A stretch of DNA of 64,000 nucleotides from NCBI GenBank assembly GCA_025716855.1, contig JAIXMQ010000002.1:62001-126000 (forward strand), given 5' to 3'. The first letter of the stretch is position 1, and each line of letters opens with the position of its first letter. The translations under genes were made by a program, and so were the position numbers. Of the stretch, positions 11,543 through 24,237 are shown in pieces. The stretch is from Pilaira anomala (Eukaryota > Mucoromycota > Mucoromycetes > Mucorales > Mucoraceae). The notes under the pieces were generated by a model. The model searched no databases. It saw only the letters and a program-made list of their open reading frames with translations, and had not been told where the DNA came from.

Positions 11543-13376
11543 TGAATATACTGAACAGAAAAAAAAGTTAAATAAATAGGTACTCAGAAAAAATAACAGT
11601 GATCTCCCCCTCTCTCTCTCCAGAATATTTTTTCCCAAATTCGGTTTCCGAAATGTCTTTCATTAAAATGTAAAACTATCCAGCTCTCTCGCATGATAAA
11701 GATAGCCTGTTTAAATGACAAAGATAAAGTGTCAGGGCATTTGTTAGTAAATTCGGCAGTAATTATCCTTATATTGTTCCTGACGCCTAATAGCGTCTTA
11801 CTCTCTCGACTTTAGTTTTAACAATATATGTAAACGAAAACAAATATTAATAAAATTAGTAAAAAAAAATAATAATACTACCAGTTAATGTTTTGTTCTG
11901 GTATAAAAGTAACTTATAAATAATGTGTTTATATTGAATTTCAGAAATTTTTGTAACAGAGAATAGCCAATCTTTTTGAACTGGCAGCTGCTGTACTTAA
12001 TATTTAGAAAGTAAATTCTAAAATTAAGAGTACCTTTACCAGAACTGAACAAGACTATATCAAGGTATTACGTACTCCACTAATAACAATGCAATTGCAG
12101 TGCAGTTGCTATTAATATTTTGAGTTATATAGCTGCCTCTTTTTGTACTAATATTATTCATTTCATCTAGTGTAGTTCATTCGAACATGTGGATTTAATA
12201 TTGTTTTCAATGACTTAAAAAGTGACAAGATTGATAGAGAAGCATTTGACAGCATGTTTTTAAATGGGAGGGGGGGGGGTGGGGTTTAACGCTTCTGATA
12301 TTTATAACTAAACCTCCAAATATTTGTGTAATACAGCCTCTAATCTAAACACAACAGGTGCAAAATCTGTACTTTAACATTTTTGAAAACCGAGTTTGGA
12401 ATATATCGCTCACTACACGAAAGAGTGATTATAAAATTAGATTTTTATTCATATATTGAAAACAAGATTTTTTTTTTTCTTCTATTTTTAACATCATTCT
12501 GAGACAACGTTGCTTGTTGACAAACTCAAATACAACCCTTTTTTTTTAAAAAAAAAATTATCAGGAGTTATAGTTCGTTTGGTGTTATCCATATTCTACT
12601 ATCTCAAAGTTATGTTTTTATTCTTTTGTAATTCTTGTATGTGATAGTTATATTAATGTTTTTACGAGTTTCCAAACAAATGAACTAATCCTAATCTATT
12701 GTAAACATACCTGGGGAATACATGAATCAAGTATTGTATATCGAGACGAAGTTAAGATTAATTCTCTTATTTTTGCCATATAGCTCATATACAAATAAAA
12801 CGCCCAGGAATTAACGAGATTGAATTTTACCCTACTGCATAACATAAATAGGAAATAGTTACAGCGTTGGATACTGAGAATCTTGTAAAATAGTCCTTTT
12901 TTTTTTTCTTGTCAAAGTTCATATAATTAAAAATCAGCTTGGAATAAACAAGAGATCGAATTCTAACCTGAGTTGTATAAACATACTTGGAAAATACATG
13001 AACCAAGCACTGAACATCGAGAGTATGCTAAAATAAGTTCTCTCTTTTTTTTTTTGCCAAGGCTAATATATGAATAAAAATTGCCCTGAAATAAACAAGA
13101 GGCAGGAATTATACTTGTATAATAGTTATAGTAGGATTGATACTTGTAAATTTTCCTGGTTCTGCTTTGAGTAAGAAAGAGTACATGCGGACTTATAAAA
13201 CTTTTAACCAACCCAACAATGCTTTCAAATGTAAATATTTACCGTAACATCTTCATTCTTAAGTTGACTCAAAAATCGTATAAAAACCAAAGGAGGTTTT
13301 TTTTTATTTTTTTTAATCATCGTTATTGTTCTTTATTTTTTTCAATCTTTTATCAATACATATAACTTAAAAAAAA
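11543..13376. other. Intergenic region with a degenerate tandem repeat
   Basis: 1.8 kb between the Arp1 start and the small secreted-peptide gene. No coding sequence recognised. It holds a diverged tandem repeat at about 12,700-13,130, a G9 run near 12,272 and a TATAAAAA box near 13,279 that fits the downstream peptide gene. Confidence 0.55.
12700..13130. repeat. Diverged tandem repeat, about three units of ~130-140 bp
   Basis: Three neighbouring segments (about 12,700-12,840, 12,845-12,965 and 12,970-13,125) share ordered blocks. The blocks are a head with AAACATACNTGG and AATACATGAANCAAG followed by ATCGAGA, then a T-rich centre, then a tail like TCATATAA..TAAAAAT..GC and GAATAAACAAGA. The copies are clearly diverged, so this is an old duplication. 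No protein is encoded. Confidence 0.5.
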
Positions 13377-13627
13377 ATGAAATCATTCGCTATTCTCCCA
13401 ACTCTTTTCATCATCCTTATGTCTGCCGTATTTGTTTCTGCTATTCATGAGTGTAAGGAATCAAATTGTGTTTATATGTATACGGACATTTGAATAACAT
13501 TTTTTTTTTGTTTTTTTTTTAATATACGATAGTATGCGATCAAAATTTAGTTTGCCCTACAGGTTTATATTGCCGTATTTCGGGTAATCCAGTTTATGGT
13601 ACTTGCGAAGACCCAGCTCATGTCTAA
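13377..13627 (+). CDS. Small secreted cysteine-rich peptide
   Basis: Two exons, 13377-13452 and 13533-13627, encode 56 aa. The start is the first ATG after a TATAAAAA box near 13,279. Residues 1-22 form a clear signal peptide (MKSFAILPTLFIILMSAVF, then VSA before the likely cut). The mature part of about 34 aa has four Cys spaced C-x5-C-x5-C-x10-C, expected to form two disulfides. The intron has a T-rich acceptor ATAG, the exons join in phase 1, and an AATAAA signal lies at 13,693-13,698. I do not recognise the family. It could be a signalling, antimicrobial or effector-like peptide; nothing here decides which. Confidence 0.72.
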
Positions 13628-14291
13628 AGTTGGTTTCATGACATTAACTTGTATCATTTCTTAAAAACATATTATAAATGTGGTTGTTGCAAAATAAAAC
13701 CCTAAAATAGGAAAATAAATATTATCTCTTTATTTCGTTTATTAGTTATACTTTATACACATTTTTAAATGTTTGTAAGATTTAGAAAGTTATATGAAAT
13801 TTAATGGCACAAAATAATATATATGTATAGCTCTATTTTTTTTTTTTTTTTGTAAGAGGAAGTCCACAACTAGTGAAATATGGAACGGAATTCATATAAA
13901 ATACGTATACTAGTGCTCGATTCATCTAAATAGATAGTTAACATCTCTAGAATTCAACAAGTACAAAAGAGGAAGGAAATTAAAAAAAAAAAATGCATGT
14001 AAAATTACAGATGACTAAAATCATCTGCTTGGATCAGACTAAAGCTACTAAAGTTCTTTATTAATTTTGAGGAGAAAGAACATCGTTCAGTCCTTAAATT
14101 CATGAGACTCTGCCACAACTAAGACCTCAAATGTATATCAATATTTTACATGGTAGTAGAGTAAATTCATCTTTGATTTTTACCGCCAGACATTCTTTAC
14201 ATTATATTGCAAAATTATCCAAATGAAAAAGTACTACAATCATATTTAAAGCAATATATTAGGTATAGTCCAAAGTAAAGATGACTTGTAA

Positions 14292-14344
<53 letters not shown>

Positions 14345-15824
14345 AGTATCTTACATATATACACCACACATTACTAGAAGAAAGAAAATGGTGTTTAAGA
14401 TGTCCCGTCTTTATCATCTTTTCTTATTTTCGAGCCATTTTTTTTTTTTTTTTTGTGTTTCTCTCAGTAAAAAAAAACATCGTAGTTTTTAATCAAATTG
14501 AGGAACAAAACCTCTACACTACAATTGCCACCTTAACATTCTTATAAGTGAATCGAAGAGGTTGTTAAGTTACGAGTAACCTAAGAACATGTTTAAAACA
14601 ACAGAGTTTTTAAAGCCCTCTTTCTCACAGTAACCATCAAGAAATCCAAAGAAATCCTACGATGGTCTATTACCACATCGTAAGTGCCTTAAACATTTCC
14701 AGAAAAATCGAGACCGTGGTGAATGGCCGCAGCTTGAAACTGAACTAATAACCACACTACTTCTTTTGGTTAGAAACATTCAACCTTTTACGGGTTTCGG
14801 GAATCGTTCCTGGATATGAATTAATAAAAAGGGTCACTCGTACCTGAAGAATTAAGATAAAACAAATGAGAGAGTTTTTTTTTTTTTTTTTTTTTTTCAT
14901 CTAGGAATTTTCTCGGTCATTTTTATTGTGATACTCGATACTCGCATTAATACTGTTATATCCTTCAATTGTATAATTTAAAACCGATGAGGTATTTATA
15001 GCGAAATGTCATATGACGGGAAAAAAAAAATAGCTGAAGAAACATTCCTAATGAGTGGGAGATAAAATATTTATTTATTATAAACATTATTTAATCTATT
15101 TTATAGTTTTAAGTGAGTCAAATAGTGTCACTAACGAAGTGAATCAGTTTAGATATTCTGTATTTATTTTGAGAAAGTTATATATATAAATGCTATATAG
15201 AACACAAAAGATCTGCAAATAAAAAGATGGGGGTATTACAATGATCTTGTAAAAAAGGATTACTGAGAAAAGGCGTAAGGGGTCATATGGTTACTATAAA
15301 ACTGTAACGTGATCGGTTTTCGATTTGCTTGCAAGTAAAAACAAATTGCTATTTTTTACTTATTTCCATTGACGCAATGAATAGCCGCATATAAGCTCAG
15401 TTAAAGTCAACGAGAGAGTTCCGTCATGATTTCGGGTAAGTAAATCCGGATAGAATGTACTACCTTTTTCAATCAATCAATTAATTAGAACAATTATATT
15501 ATAACTGCTTATTATAAGAACAATGCACCATATCACAAGGTTTCAATGTTGATTCTTATTTATTTGTATGAATTTTAATTTCATTGATTAAATTCATATT
15601 CAGTTCAAGTCTAATCTTTATAGTGAAATAAATATTAGAATGATAATATTAAGGTTGCTTTACACAAATATTCCGTTAACTGCGGTGTAAAACAAGCCAG
15701 AAAGCCCTTTTTTTTTTTTTTTTTTTTATTTGCAAAGCCTCAAACTTAAAGTCACACCGCAGTGAATAATTTGACACGTAACTGAAAAAAAAAAAAAAAG
15801 GCTCTTTACAATACTTTATTAAAT
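13628..15824. other. Intergenic region, no gene seen
   Basis: About 2.2 kb without a recognisable gene. Contains an A49 homopolymer at 14,294-14,342, T tracts near 14,440 and 14,877-14,897, and the likely promoter of the oxygenase gene at its right end. No tRNA-like B box or rRNA sequence was seen. Confidence 0.55.
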
Positions 15825-16508
15825 ATGCCAAAAGCAACAAGTTCAAAGAAACAAGAAAAAAAGTCAACCAATAATGTTAAACCAATACAGTTTCCGAAAC
15901 TAGAACAAAAACAATATCTTGAAATGACAGAATTAGAACCTCAACAGATTTATATTGTTCCAAATTTCTTGCATGGGAAAGAATGTGATTCACTTATAAA
16001 ATATTTTGAGAATAATTTACCACCTAAACCAAGTGCGGGAGGAAAACCTAAAAGAGGACACGCATTTCGTAATAATGACCGACAATCAATCGAAGATGTT
16101 GAGTTGGCACAGGAATTATGGAAAGGAATTCAGGAAGTTGTTCAAGAGTCAAGTATTAGTAGTACAACCAGAGTACCGAAAGGATTAAACTCTAATATTC
16201 GGGTTTACCGTTATAGGAAGGGTCATTCTTTTGGTGCTCACTATGATGAGAGTGTACAAGATAAAGCTACGGGACTCTGGACAGATTGGACATTATTAAT
16301 CTATTTGAATGAAGATATGATAGGTGGCGAAACAGTTTTTTATAAAGAATCAACCTATAAGAATCGGAAACCAGACCCGATCGTGGTACAACCAAAAAAG
16401 GGTATGGCTTTACTTCATCGACACGGAACTTATTGTTTGCTACATGAGGCAATGGAAGTTACAGAAGGTAGTAAATGGGTATTAAGAAGTGACGTGTTAG
16501 TAGAATGA
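15825..16508 (+). CDS. 2-oxoglutarate/Fe(II)-dependent oxygenase (prolyl 4-hydroxylase-like)
   Basis: Single exon, 227 aa. After a Lys/Ser-rich N-terminus the protein opens with IYIVPNFLHGKECDSLIKYF, the usual start of a P4H-type 2OG-Fe(II) oxygenase fold. The iron-binding HxD is visible in GAHYDES. The strand block DWTLLIYLNED followed by GGETVFY is typical of the jelly roll. The distal His lies in LLHEAMEVTEGSKWVLRSDV, whose Arg is placed to bind 2-oxoglutarate. No signal peptide or membrane segment is seen, so a cytosolic or nuclear enzyme is likely. The substrate is unknown; collagen-type hydroxylation should not be assumed. Confidence 0.85.
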   Translation: MPKATSSKKQEKKSTNNVKPIQFPKLEQKQYLEMTELEPQQIYIVPNFLHGKECDSLIKYFENNLPPKPSAGGKPKRGHAFRNNDRQSIEDVELAQELWKGIQEVVQESSISSTTRVPKGLNSNIRVYRYRKGHSFGAHYDESVQDKATGLWTDWTLLIYLNEDMIGGETVFYKESTYKNRKPDPIVVQPKKGMALLHRHGTYCLLHEAMEVTEGSKWVLRSDVLVE

Positions 16509-17443
16509 TTCTGTAAAAATATATTTCATTGTAGGAAAAAAAATAAATAAATAATAAAATTTTAAACAATGATATTTTCTATAAAGAAGGGAGAAGTGAT
16601 ATATTTGTAACCACTCAAAACAAAGTGTGGGTATGACCATTTTTTCTACACACTAATACTACTTGCATATTTTTTGAATAATGTAAATATATAATAAAAT
16701 CTTATATTTATTCAACTTTATAAATACAACTATTGTTATAAAATTAGATGCACGTACCTTTCTATTAAAACAATATATTTTAAATATATAACATTGAGGT
16801 ACAATGGCAAATATATTATAATTGGCTTAATGAAAAAAAAGGTCATGGCGTATTTATTTTAAAGGTAACACAAGCATGAACATTTTTGGAAGTTTGTTAT
16901 TCTATAAATTATGAAACAAACAGATGATGTGTGGCTGTTTAGATTCTCTCAGGATCATGCTGTCCTTTAGTTTACCTTTTTACTCTCTCTCTCTCTCACT
17001 CTCTCTCTCTTTCTTTTTCATTTTATTACGCCAGAAATAAAATGATGAAATATTTAAAATCAAGGGGGGGGGGCAGACAAAAATTAATTGATCACGCGTG
17101 AATATAGGTACATATAAAAAACTAGCATATACTACATTGAATAACATGTATCTCATTTTACCATAGCAACTAAATAGTTGATGATGCTATCTATTGTAAC
17201 GTAACACAAATCGCGAGTAAAACCCATAACTCTGTCATCATTATATACATATATATATTCAAAAAGAAAGTATATTTATAGTGTCACCTTTTTTTTTTTT
17301 TATTATCTATATATATATAATCTTTGTTTTTTTTTATTCTTTTTCTTTTTCTCTCTTTTTTTTTTATATATAAATACAACTAAAAAAAGAAATTCGATTT
17401 TTGATCTTTACATTTATTTTTCTTCTTTTTTAACAATCTTAAA
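16509..17443. other. Intergenic region and forkhead gene promoter
   Basis: About 0.9 kb. It holds a CT microsatellite near 16,982-17,012, a G9 run near 17,064, and a long pyrimidine-rich (CT/T) leader at 17,290-17,440 just before the forkhead start codon. No gene seen. Confidence 0.55.
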
Positions 17444-19139
17444 ATGACTGATAAAAACCAATTCTCACATATGTCTCAATTCTCGATTATTCGTGAATCA
17501 CCTGGAGAGTCAAAGTTACACGATAAAACTAATACTATTCATCATCATCATCATCATCAATATCATCAAAAGACATCAGAACTCAAGTTTAAAATTGAAC
17601 CTATTGGTATTCAACCAGAAGATGATGATGATCTCGAAACATGTCCTTCAAGAACTAGATCTTCTTGGCCACATCAAATTATTCCTTGGTGGAAACCTGC
17701 TGATCCTTATGAAAAACCACCTTATTCTTATGCAACTCTTATCGCTCATGCTATTTTGACAAGTAAAGATGGTCGTTTAACTTTAAGTGATATCTATAAA
17801 TGGATTTCTGAAGCTTATCCTTATTATAAAAGAGGTGAAAAAGGATGGCAGGTAAAAATATAATAATAATATAAAGTTATATTATTTGTTTATTAAACAT
17901 TGTATTTTATTATTATAGAATTCTATTCGTCACAACTTATCATTAAATAAAAAATGGTTTGTCAAAGTAGATCGTCGTCCTACTCAAGCTCATCCCGGTA
18001 AAGGTGGTTATTGGACTCTTCAAATGAATATGGAAAAAATCTTTGTTGATAATCTCTCACAAGCTGGTGGACATAGTAGAAGACATCATGATATGGGATT
18101 GTATGGTTCTCTTTCTACTCAATATTATCGTTCTTCACCCACTTCTTCTGATGATTCTGACTTACTTTCTGATGAATTGCCTGTGAATAATATGTTTCCT
18201 AATATCCTTATTACTGTTCCTGGTGATTATGAAGCAAAGAAGACTAAGTCAACAAGTAACAGTAATACTTTATCTGCTCCAAGAATTAGAAATATGACTT
18301 CACAAGAAAAGAATGCTCTTTCTACTAATGCTATCACACCTAAAACTGACCCCAAGAATTTCACTATTCGATTTTCTTCTACTTCTTCCGATTTAAAACG
18401 TCGGAAGTCAGCCGATCCTCCAAGACCCGCTCCTAAACCCGGTAAAAAACATAACCCAGTTGAACCAGGATCTTCTACAAACGAAGACCGAGATGATAGT
18501 GCAGTTGAAATGTCTGATGAACATACTTCCAAAAAAAGAAAATCAACAACAATTGACACCATTACCGCGTCACCTTCTTTGCTTGATTTCTCTTCATTGT
18601 CACACAATCCAATTAGACCTGTAGATGTAATTGGAACCATGTCTTTTGATCAACATATCAATTCCGGTTTTAATGATACTGCTACTACTTTTGATAATGA
18701 TAACCTTTGGATGTTTGAACCTGAAATTATGAATGAAAACTTGTTACTTACTTCTGGTTTTCCATTACCTTGTGATAATGAAGCTCAAAATATCTTGGAT
18801 GGTTTACAAAGTACTACCTTTATTACTCAACATCATGACATGAAAACTATCGATCTTCAATTTGATTCTTTCGATAAAACTATTCACTATCCAAGCGCTT
18901 TTTCAACTGATCAATTATCTGATATCAATAGTAATATGTATATCTCTGACCTTAGTTCATATAATATGGAACAATATATTGATTTGAATGGAAGTATGAT
19001 TATGGAAAATACGCAACCATCTGATTTATTACTAGAAGATGAAACCATGAATAATTCTTATTGGAATGAAACTGCAAATGCTTGTTATATGAATTTCGAT
19101 CTTAATCCTATGCCTTTCGTTATTAAGCATGACGAATAA
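17444..19139 (+). CDS. Forkhead (FOX) transcription factor
   Basis: Two exons, 17444-17851 and 17919-19139, encode 542 aa. The forkhead winged helix begins at about residue 93 (YEKPPYSYATLIAHAI), continues through LTLSDIYKWISEAYPYY, and crosses the intron into NSIRHNLSLNKKWF. It ends near GKGGYWTL. The intron sits just before the recognition helix NSIRHNLS. A short His run (about residues 33-38) lies N-terminal, and the ~350-residue C-terminus is acidic and Ser/Asp-rich with basic patches (KKRKS), as expected for a nuclear transactivator. Fungal relatives (Sep1, Fkh1/2, Fhl-type) control cell-cycle or ribosomal genes, but no FHA domain is seen here, so it is not a plain Fkh1/2. The orthologue is undecided. 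Confidence 0.93.
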
Positions 19140-19464
19140 CTTTTTTTTTTTTTCATTCTTATTTCTTCTATGTATGTAACTTTTTTTTCTTCTTCTTTTT
19201 ATATATTTATATACCACCTAAATTATACCTTTTCTTCTATTATTGCCCATTGTATATTATTTTTCTCACTTACACAATAAAACTTATATATTATCATTTT
19301 ATTTATTTTCATTTATCCATATTAAACTTGAGAATTCTAAAAAGGAAATTCTGATCAATAACATTGGGTGTATCACAAATGTTTGTCATACTCTACCAGA
19401 GAAAAACATCTCTCATCTGTCCATATAATGCTTTTCTTTCATATAACTAAAAAGTGATTCAAAC

Positions 19465-19500
<36 letters not shown>

Positions 19501-22500
19501 TTTCTTTTTTCAAAGTACATAAAATGATAATTGATAAAATTTGTCATTACGTGAATAACTTATTGTTGTACTCTATTTAGTCATTTGTTTTTGTTTTTCT
19601 TAATAAAATGATCTCTAAAAATATATATATATATATCTTTAAAGTTAAAGTGGTGAGTACGAGAATTAACCTTTTCAAAGTATAACAGTAGTTGTTATTT
19701 AACAAGTATTATTTAAGCAAGTATCACCATGTGTAATTGTATAATTCCTTTTAGAATAATATCAGCGTTCATCTGTATCATCATCATTGTTTTAAAAGTT
19801 GTTGATTGAATACTATTTAGGAAAAAAAAAAATACATACAGAATTTTAATCTTCGAAAGATGCCACATTTTCTTTATCTCCAAGCCCATAGATGCAATAT
19901 CAAGACCTTGTGATGATAAAATTACTTGGGAATTATACTCACCAGTTTTTTTTTTCAAAGAAAAATCTGTACAATGTACTTGTAAAAAATGAGTTACCCT
20001 AAAAGTATAAAGTTTTCGTGTACTCACTCATTTGCTATAACGATACATATAAAAAAACTTATCTAAATTCCCATCTGGATAATTTTAGTATCTTGTATTA
20101 TATTTTTATTGTATTCTGATTCAACATCTAGTAATTAAAAAAAAAAAAAAAAAAATAGGCGAATATGTGCTAATGTTTTTATTTTATAAACATCTCAAAT
20201 ACAATTGTAAACCAATGCTATCATAAACTTACTATCACATCATTTAGCAAGAAATATTTTCAAGATTTCTCTTGGTTTAACAAATATTAATAAGATATGT
20301 TTATCATTTGTATCTCTATAGTACAAGCCTGTAACCAGGTACTTGTAGTACCATTTGTGCGTGACAATGGCTTTGCATTTGGATAAGAAATGTGTTTCAT
20401 TTTAGTCAATTTACAAGTTCTCGCTGTTAAATCTACGGGCCTATGAATAATAATGGCAATTGTTTCCATTAATTAAACCTAACTTATGCTTTTAAATAAT
20501 ATGGTTTATTAGAAAGTGCTATTAAGAACCTTTTGAGATTATCCGGTTTATGTATACTGTTCCTAGCTGTGCTTTTTTTTCTCTATACATGAATAGAGGG
20601 AACCATATTACTTTTGTATGCGTTAATTTTTTTTTTTTTAAAAAAAAAAAATTCAGTGCATATAACTATTCACAATCAAATTATCTTTGTCTAAAATGGC
20701 ATTGAATTTTATGATGATGTGTATGTACTTATGAGTCAACATAAATAAACTTGTTTATTTTTTGCTTCTAATTTTTTACTAATCTAATGAATCTCACAAG
20801 CGATTAGCTACATAGTTATTGACTTGTTGATAAGAAAACCGGAATAATAATTCTATAGTTAAAGTTACATATGGCATGTCAGTTCTTTTTCAAGCTATTA
20901 CATTACAGCAGAGGTTCTCACTAATTCATGGGGTCAAGAATTATGGGTTTAAAGTTTTTTTTTCTAGAAAGTATACTATATGAAAGATATGAGACTCGAC
21001 GTGATAGGATACAAAACTATAAGGATATTTAGCAGTAACTAACTATAATGTACAGAAATAAATAGCATGTCTAAAAAAATATTTGCGAATGATATGAGAC
21101 TTATATTTGTAGCATTGAGCATCTTTAATATATATATATATATATATGCCACATACATACATACATTACATACATATATATATATATATATAATATTCTT
21201 AAATATTCGGTCATCCTGCTTCGTTTGTAAACATATCTATTCTCATGTAGTACTTATCGTTTTTAACAACCTATATTGTTTTCAACTTATACTAGATACA
21301 TATATTGCTGCGGCAAAAAGAAGATCTATTAGGTAGATGTAGCAGTTATATTTAAATAAAAATCCCATCTTATCATATCATTCCTTCTTTGCCTTGCTCT
21401 TACTTTTTATTTATAAATAAATAAAAAAAACATAAGATAAGACGCTTAGCAGCTTTTTACCTACTACTTGATTCATAAATAGTAATTGTTACATTATATG
21501 TAGTCATTCTCAATTTATTATTTATGTTTCCTATGTTGTGAGTTGAATTGTATGATTTTAAGTCTTAGTACTTGTAACATTAAATACCGAAAACAAAGTA
21601 AATAATGGGTTATCAATAGAGAAGTGATAGCTCTATTTCTAGCTGGTATACAACATACGTTTTTACTTGAATAGAAGTATTATTGTCCAGTTGTATAATC
21701 AATAAAATTGGTTTCCTTCAATTATCTAAAGATATGAATTTACTTGATAAATTTTATTTCCGTACAAATATTTGTAAGCGCTTAATCCCTATAAATAGTT
21801 CTATGTATCTATGACAGAAATTGCATATTAAACTCATCTCATATCAATAAATAATACTAAATAGCATTTAAAAATCTTGAGCAGCAGCAGCTTAAAGTAC
21901 CTCATAATAATAGTGAACAAAAAAAAACTTATTCGCCCCTCTCCTTTCTCTTTTCTTTGTCTTAAAGGTAGTAAGCAATTAGCTTACAAAATTAAAAAAA
22001 AAAAGATAACTGAACTGAAAAGAAACTAATGCTGTATTAATGAAAAAGCTTGTAGCTGAACTCAATGGGTGCAATGGGAAGCTTGCTGTGAAAGAAAAGT
22101 TGAAACGGTAGTCTAGAAGAATCACTGTGTATTCCTAATCGAAATATACAAAGTTACAGTAGAGATATTCACGTACACCATCAAACACGATGTTCTCAAT
22201 TGTGTGTTAGAAAGAAAGATATTACTATTGGAAACAAAGAATTGTATCTGGACATATATATGAATCAAGAAAGGGATTACCAAATATTTGCATGAAAAAA
22301 AAAAAAAAAAAAACCTCACCAAACAAAATAAGCTTGATCGATTCATTTAAACAGTAAAAGTAACTAATTAAACAAATGATATTGATTACATTTGGATAAG
22401 AAAACTCGCTCTTATTTAACTAGAAAATACAGTTTATGATTAAGCAAATATAATTTTTTTTCTTTCTCTCTGGAAAAGTCGATTCATTATGGAGTAGGCA

Positions 22501-23546
22501 CGCTAAACACATGTTTTTTGACTATGGAAAATATAGTTGCTACTATCATCACGTTGCTTTGTTTTTGATATTTATAATGGTACAAGTTGGAGTTGTTGCA
22601 TGTGACACAGCTTAATTCAGTATTTACTCAAGTGACTATGTCAATTTACAACATTTATGTGATCGGATGGAATATGTGTAATGGATCTCACCGGATCTCT
22701 CTTTTTGTATATCTTTTCAGTTTTTTTAGGTAGGCTAGAATAGACATGTTATATCACTATAAAAAATTTACATATGAGTTACTACTAGAAACAGAGAAGG
22801 TAAGTGAAAAGGAATGCATATATTTAAATAGTGATACGTTTGCAAATTATGGTTTTTATACTCTTGTACAGGACTATATGATTTTTTGCTTTTTAATATA
22901 CTGAAATAAGCTGAAATTATAAATACTATAGATGTGCTTTTGTTTTCGTTTTTATCGTGTATTATATGTATTAGTTATAGCCTTTAAAATAAAAAAAAGG
23001 GGGAGGCGACAAGTTTATTTATTTTTTTGGTTATATGGGACTTTATCCTGATGATTCTGCCTAATCACTGAAGTTCTGTTATAATATTGGTCTCTTCCTG
23101 TTATGAAATAAGATAATAATGAGGAAATATAGTCTGCTTATGGTCTCAATGCGAGTATTTTGATGTCAATTCGTGTAACTAATGTTTTTTTTTTACTTGA
23201 ACAGATTTTCTATTTTAACATTTTGACAAAATAAATGTTTTCAATGTGTCATAAAAAAAACGAATATTTTTATTTTTGTTAAAGGGACAAATGTAGAGAT
23301 TAAGGTTTGCTTTTCCACGAAGACTACAGGAAAAGTTACATTAATTATCTTCAACCTGAAGGTTGACTTCTTGAACTAAATGTCAGTAATGGCGGTACTC
23401 TTCCGTATAGATAGGTACCAATACACCGCGCACCAACAGCCGGTCTGTTTTATACTTCAATTCATTAATTGCTGCGTATGATACTATTATAATAAATAAT
23501 ATATGTGGTATTAGATTCAATAGATTAAATTAGACATATCTGACAA
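19140..23546. other. Gene desert, no intact gene
   Basis: 4.4 kb of AT-rich sequence. It contains an A30 run at 19,466-19,495, AT microsatellites near 19,621, 21,130 and 21,176, and poly(A)/poly(T) stretches near 20,130 and 20,630-20,650. Minus-strand open frames at 19,713-20,027 and 20,287-20,469 look weakly protein-like but match nothing I recognise; they could be decayed coding sequence. Confidence 0.5.
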
Positions 23547-24180
23547 TTAAGGAAGAAATGGATGGAGTAATGCTTGCTTAGCAGTGATGCGCTCAGGCAT
23601 TGATGAGGTCAAGTCAAGCGCATTCATGAGCAAGTTTTGATTCTATCCTTCGACCGAATCACTCTCCGTTTGCCGAACAAACATTTTCCAAGGAGTCTTG
23701 TCATCTCGAAGAATTATGTTCGTTTTAAATACACGACCTTTATGAAAAGAACGAGAATAAAAACAAATCCTATAACTACAGCCAATTCAACTATTTTTTT
23801 TTTGTGATTTATTACATATCCTATTTAACAGGGTATTGTTGAATGACAGGGCGTCCATAAACCTTCTCAAGCTCAATAGTTTTATAAAAAAGGAACCTAA
23901 TAAAAAAAATGGAGGCATGTTCCTGTAGGGAAAGAGACCAAAATTACGCCAGCATCCCAAATATCAATAACCAAGTATAAAAAAAAAAAAAAAGAAGCTA
24001 TCAATAGAAAATGGTCGTTTTTATAGACTAACATATATATATTATAATTTCGATCATAAAATTTTAAAGGGTTTCGGGTGCTCTAAACCCTATAGTTCCT
24101 GTTATGTTTGGTTTTTTCAAGATTAATTGTTCTCGTAATACTAGTTACGCCGTCTTTTCGGACTGTAATAACCCTTTGGT
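23547..24180 (-). pseudogene. Decayed Cdc7-like protein kinase (C-lobe remnant)
   Basis: Reading the minus strand gives ordered kinase C-lobe motifs in different frames. GTIGFRAPET lies at about 24,073-24,100, where Cdc7 kinases have GTRGFRAPEVL in the activation segment. IDIWDAGVILVSFPTG lies near 23,925-23,970 (Cdc7-type IDxWSAGVILLxxLTG). A block IELEKVYGRP follows, and then LLMNALDL..MPERITAKQA and LLHPFLP before a TAA at 23,547-23,549 (subdomain XI). Stops and frameshifts separate the blocks, and no N-lobe or HRD motif was found; a T42 tract (24,195-24,236) lies where the upstream part would be. I infer a dead, truncated copy of a Cdc7/Hsk1-like kinase; another kinase with a GFRAPE motif is less likely. 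Confidence 0.72.
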
Positions 24181-24190
24181 TTCATCTCTA

Positions 24191-24237
<47 letters not shown>

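Noticed and set aside
19713..20469. Minus-strand open frames in the desert
   Set aside because: They look slightly protein-like but have no identifiable motif, splice signals or neighbours that would support a gene.
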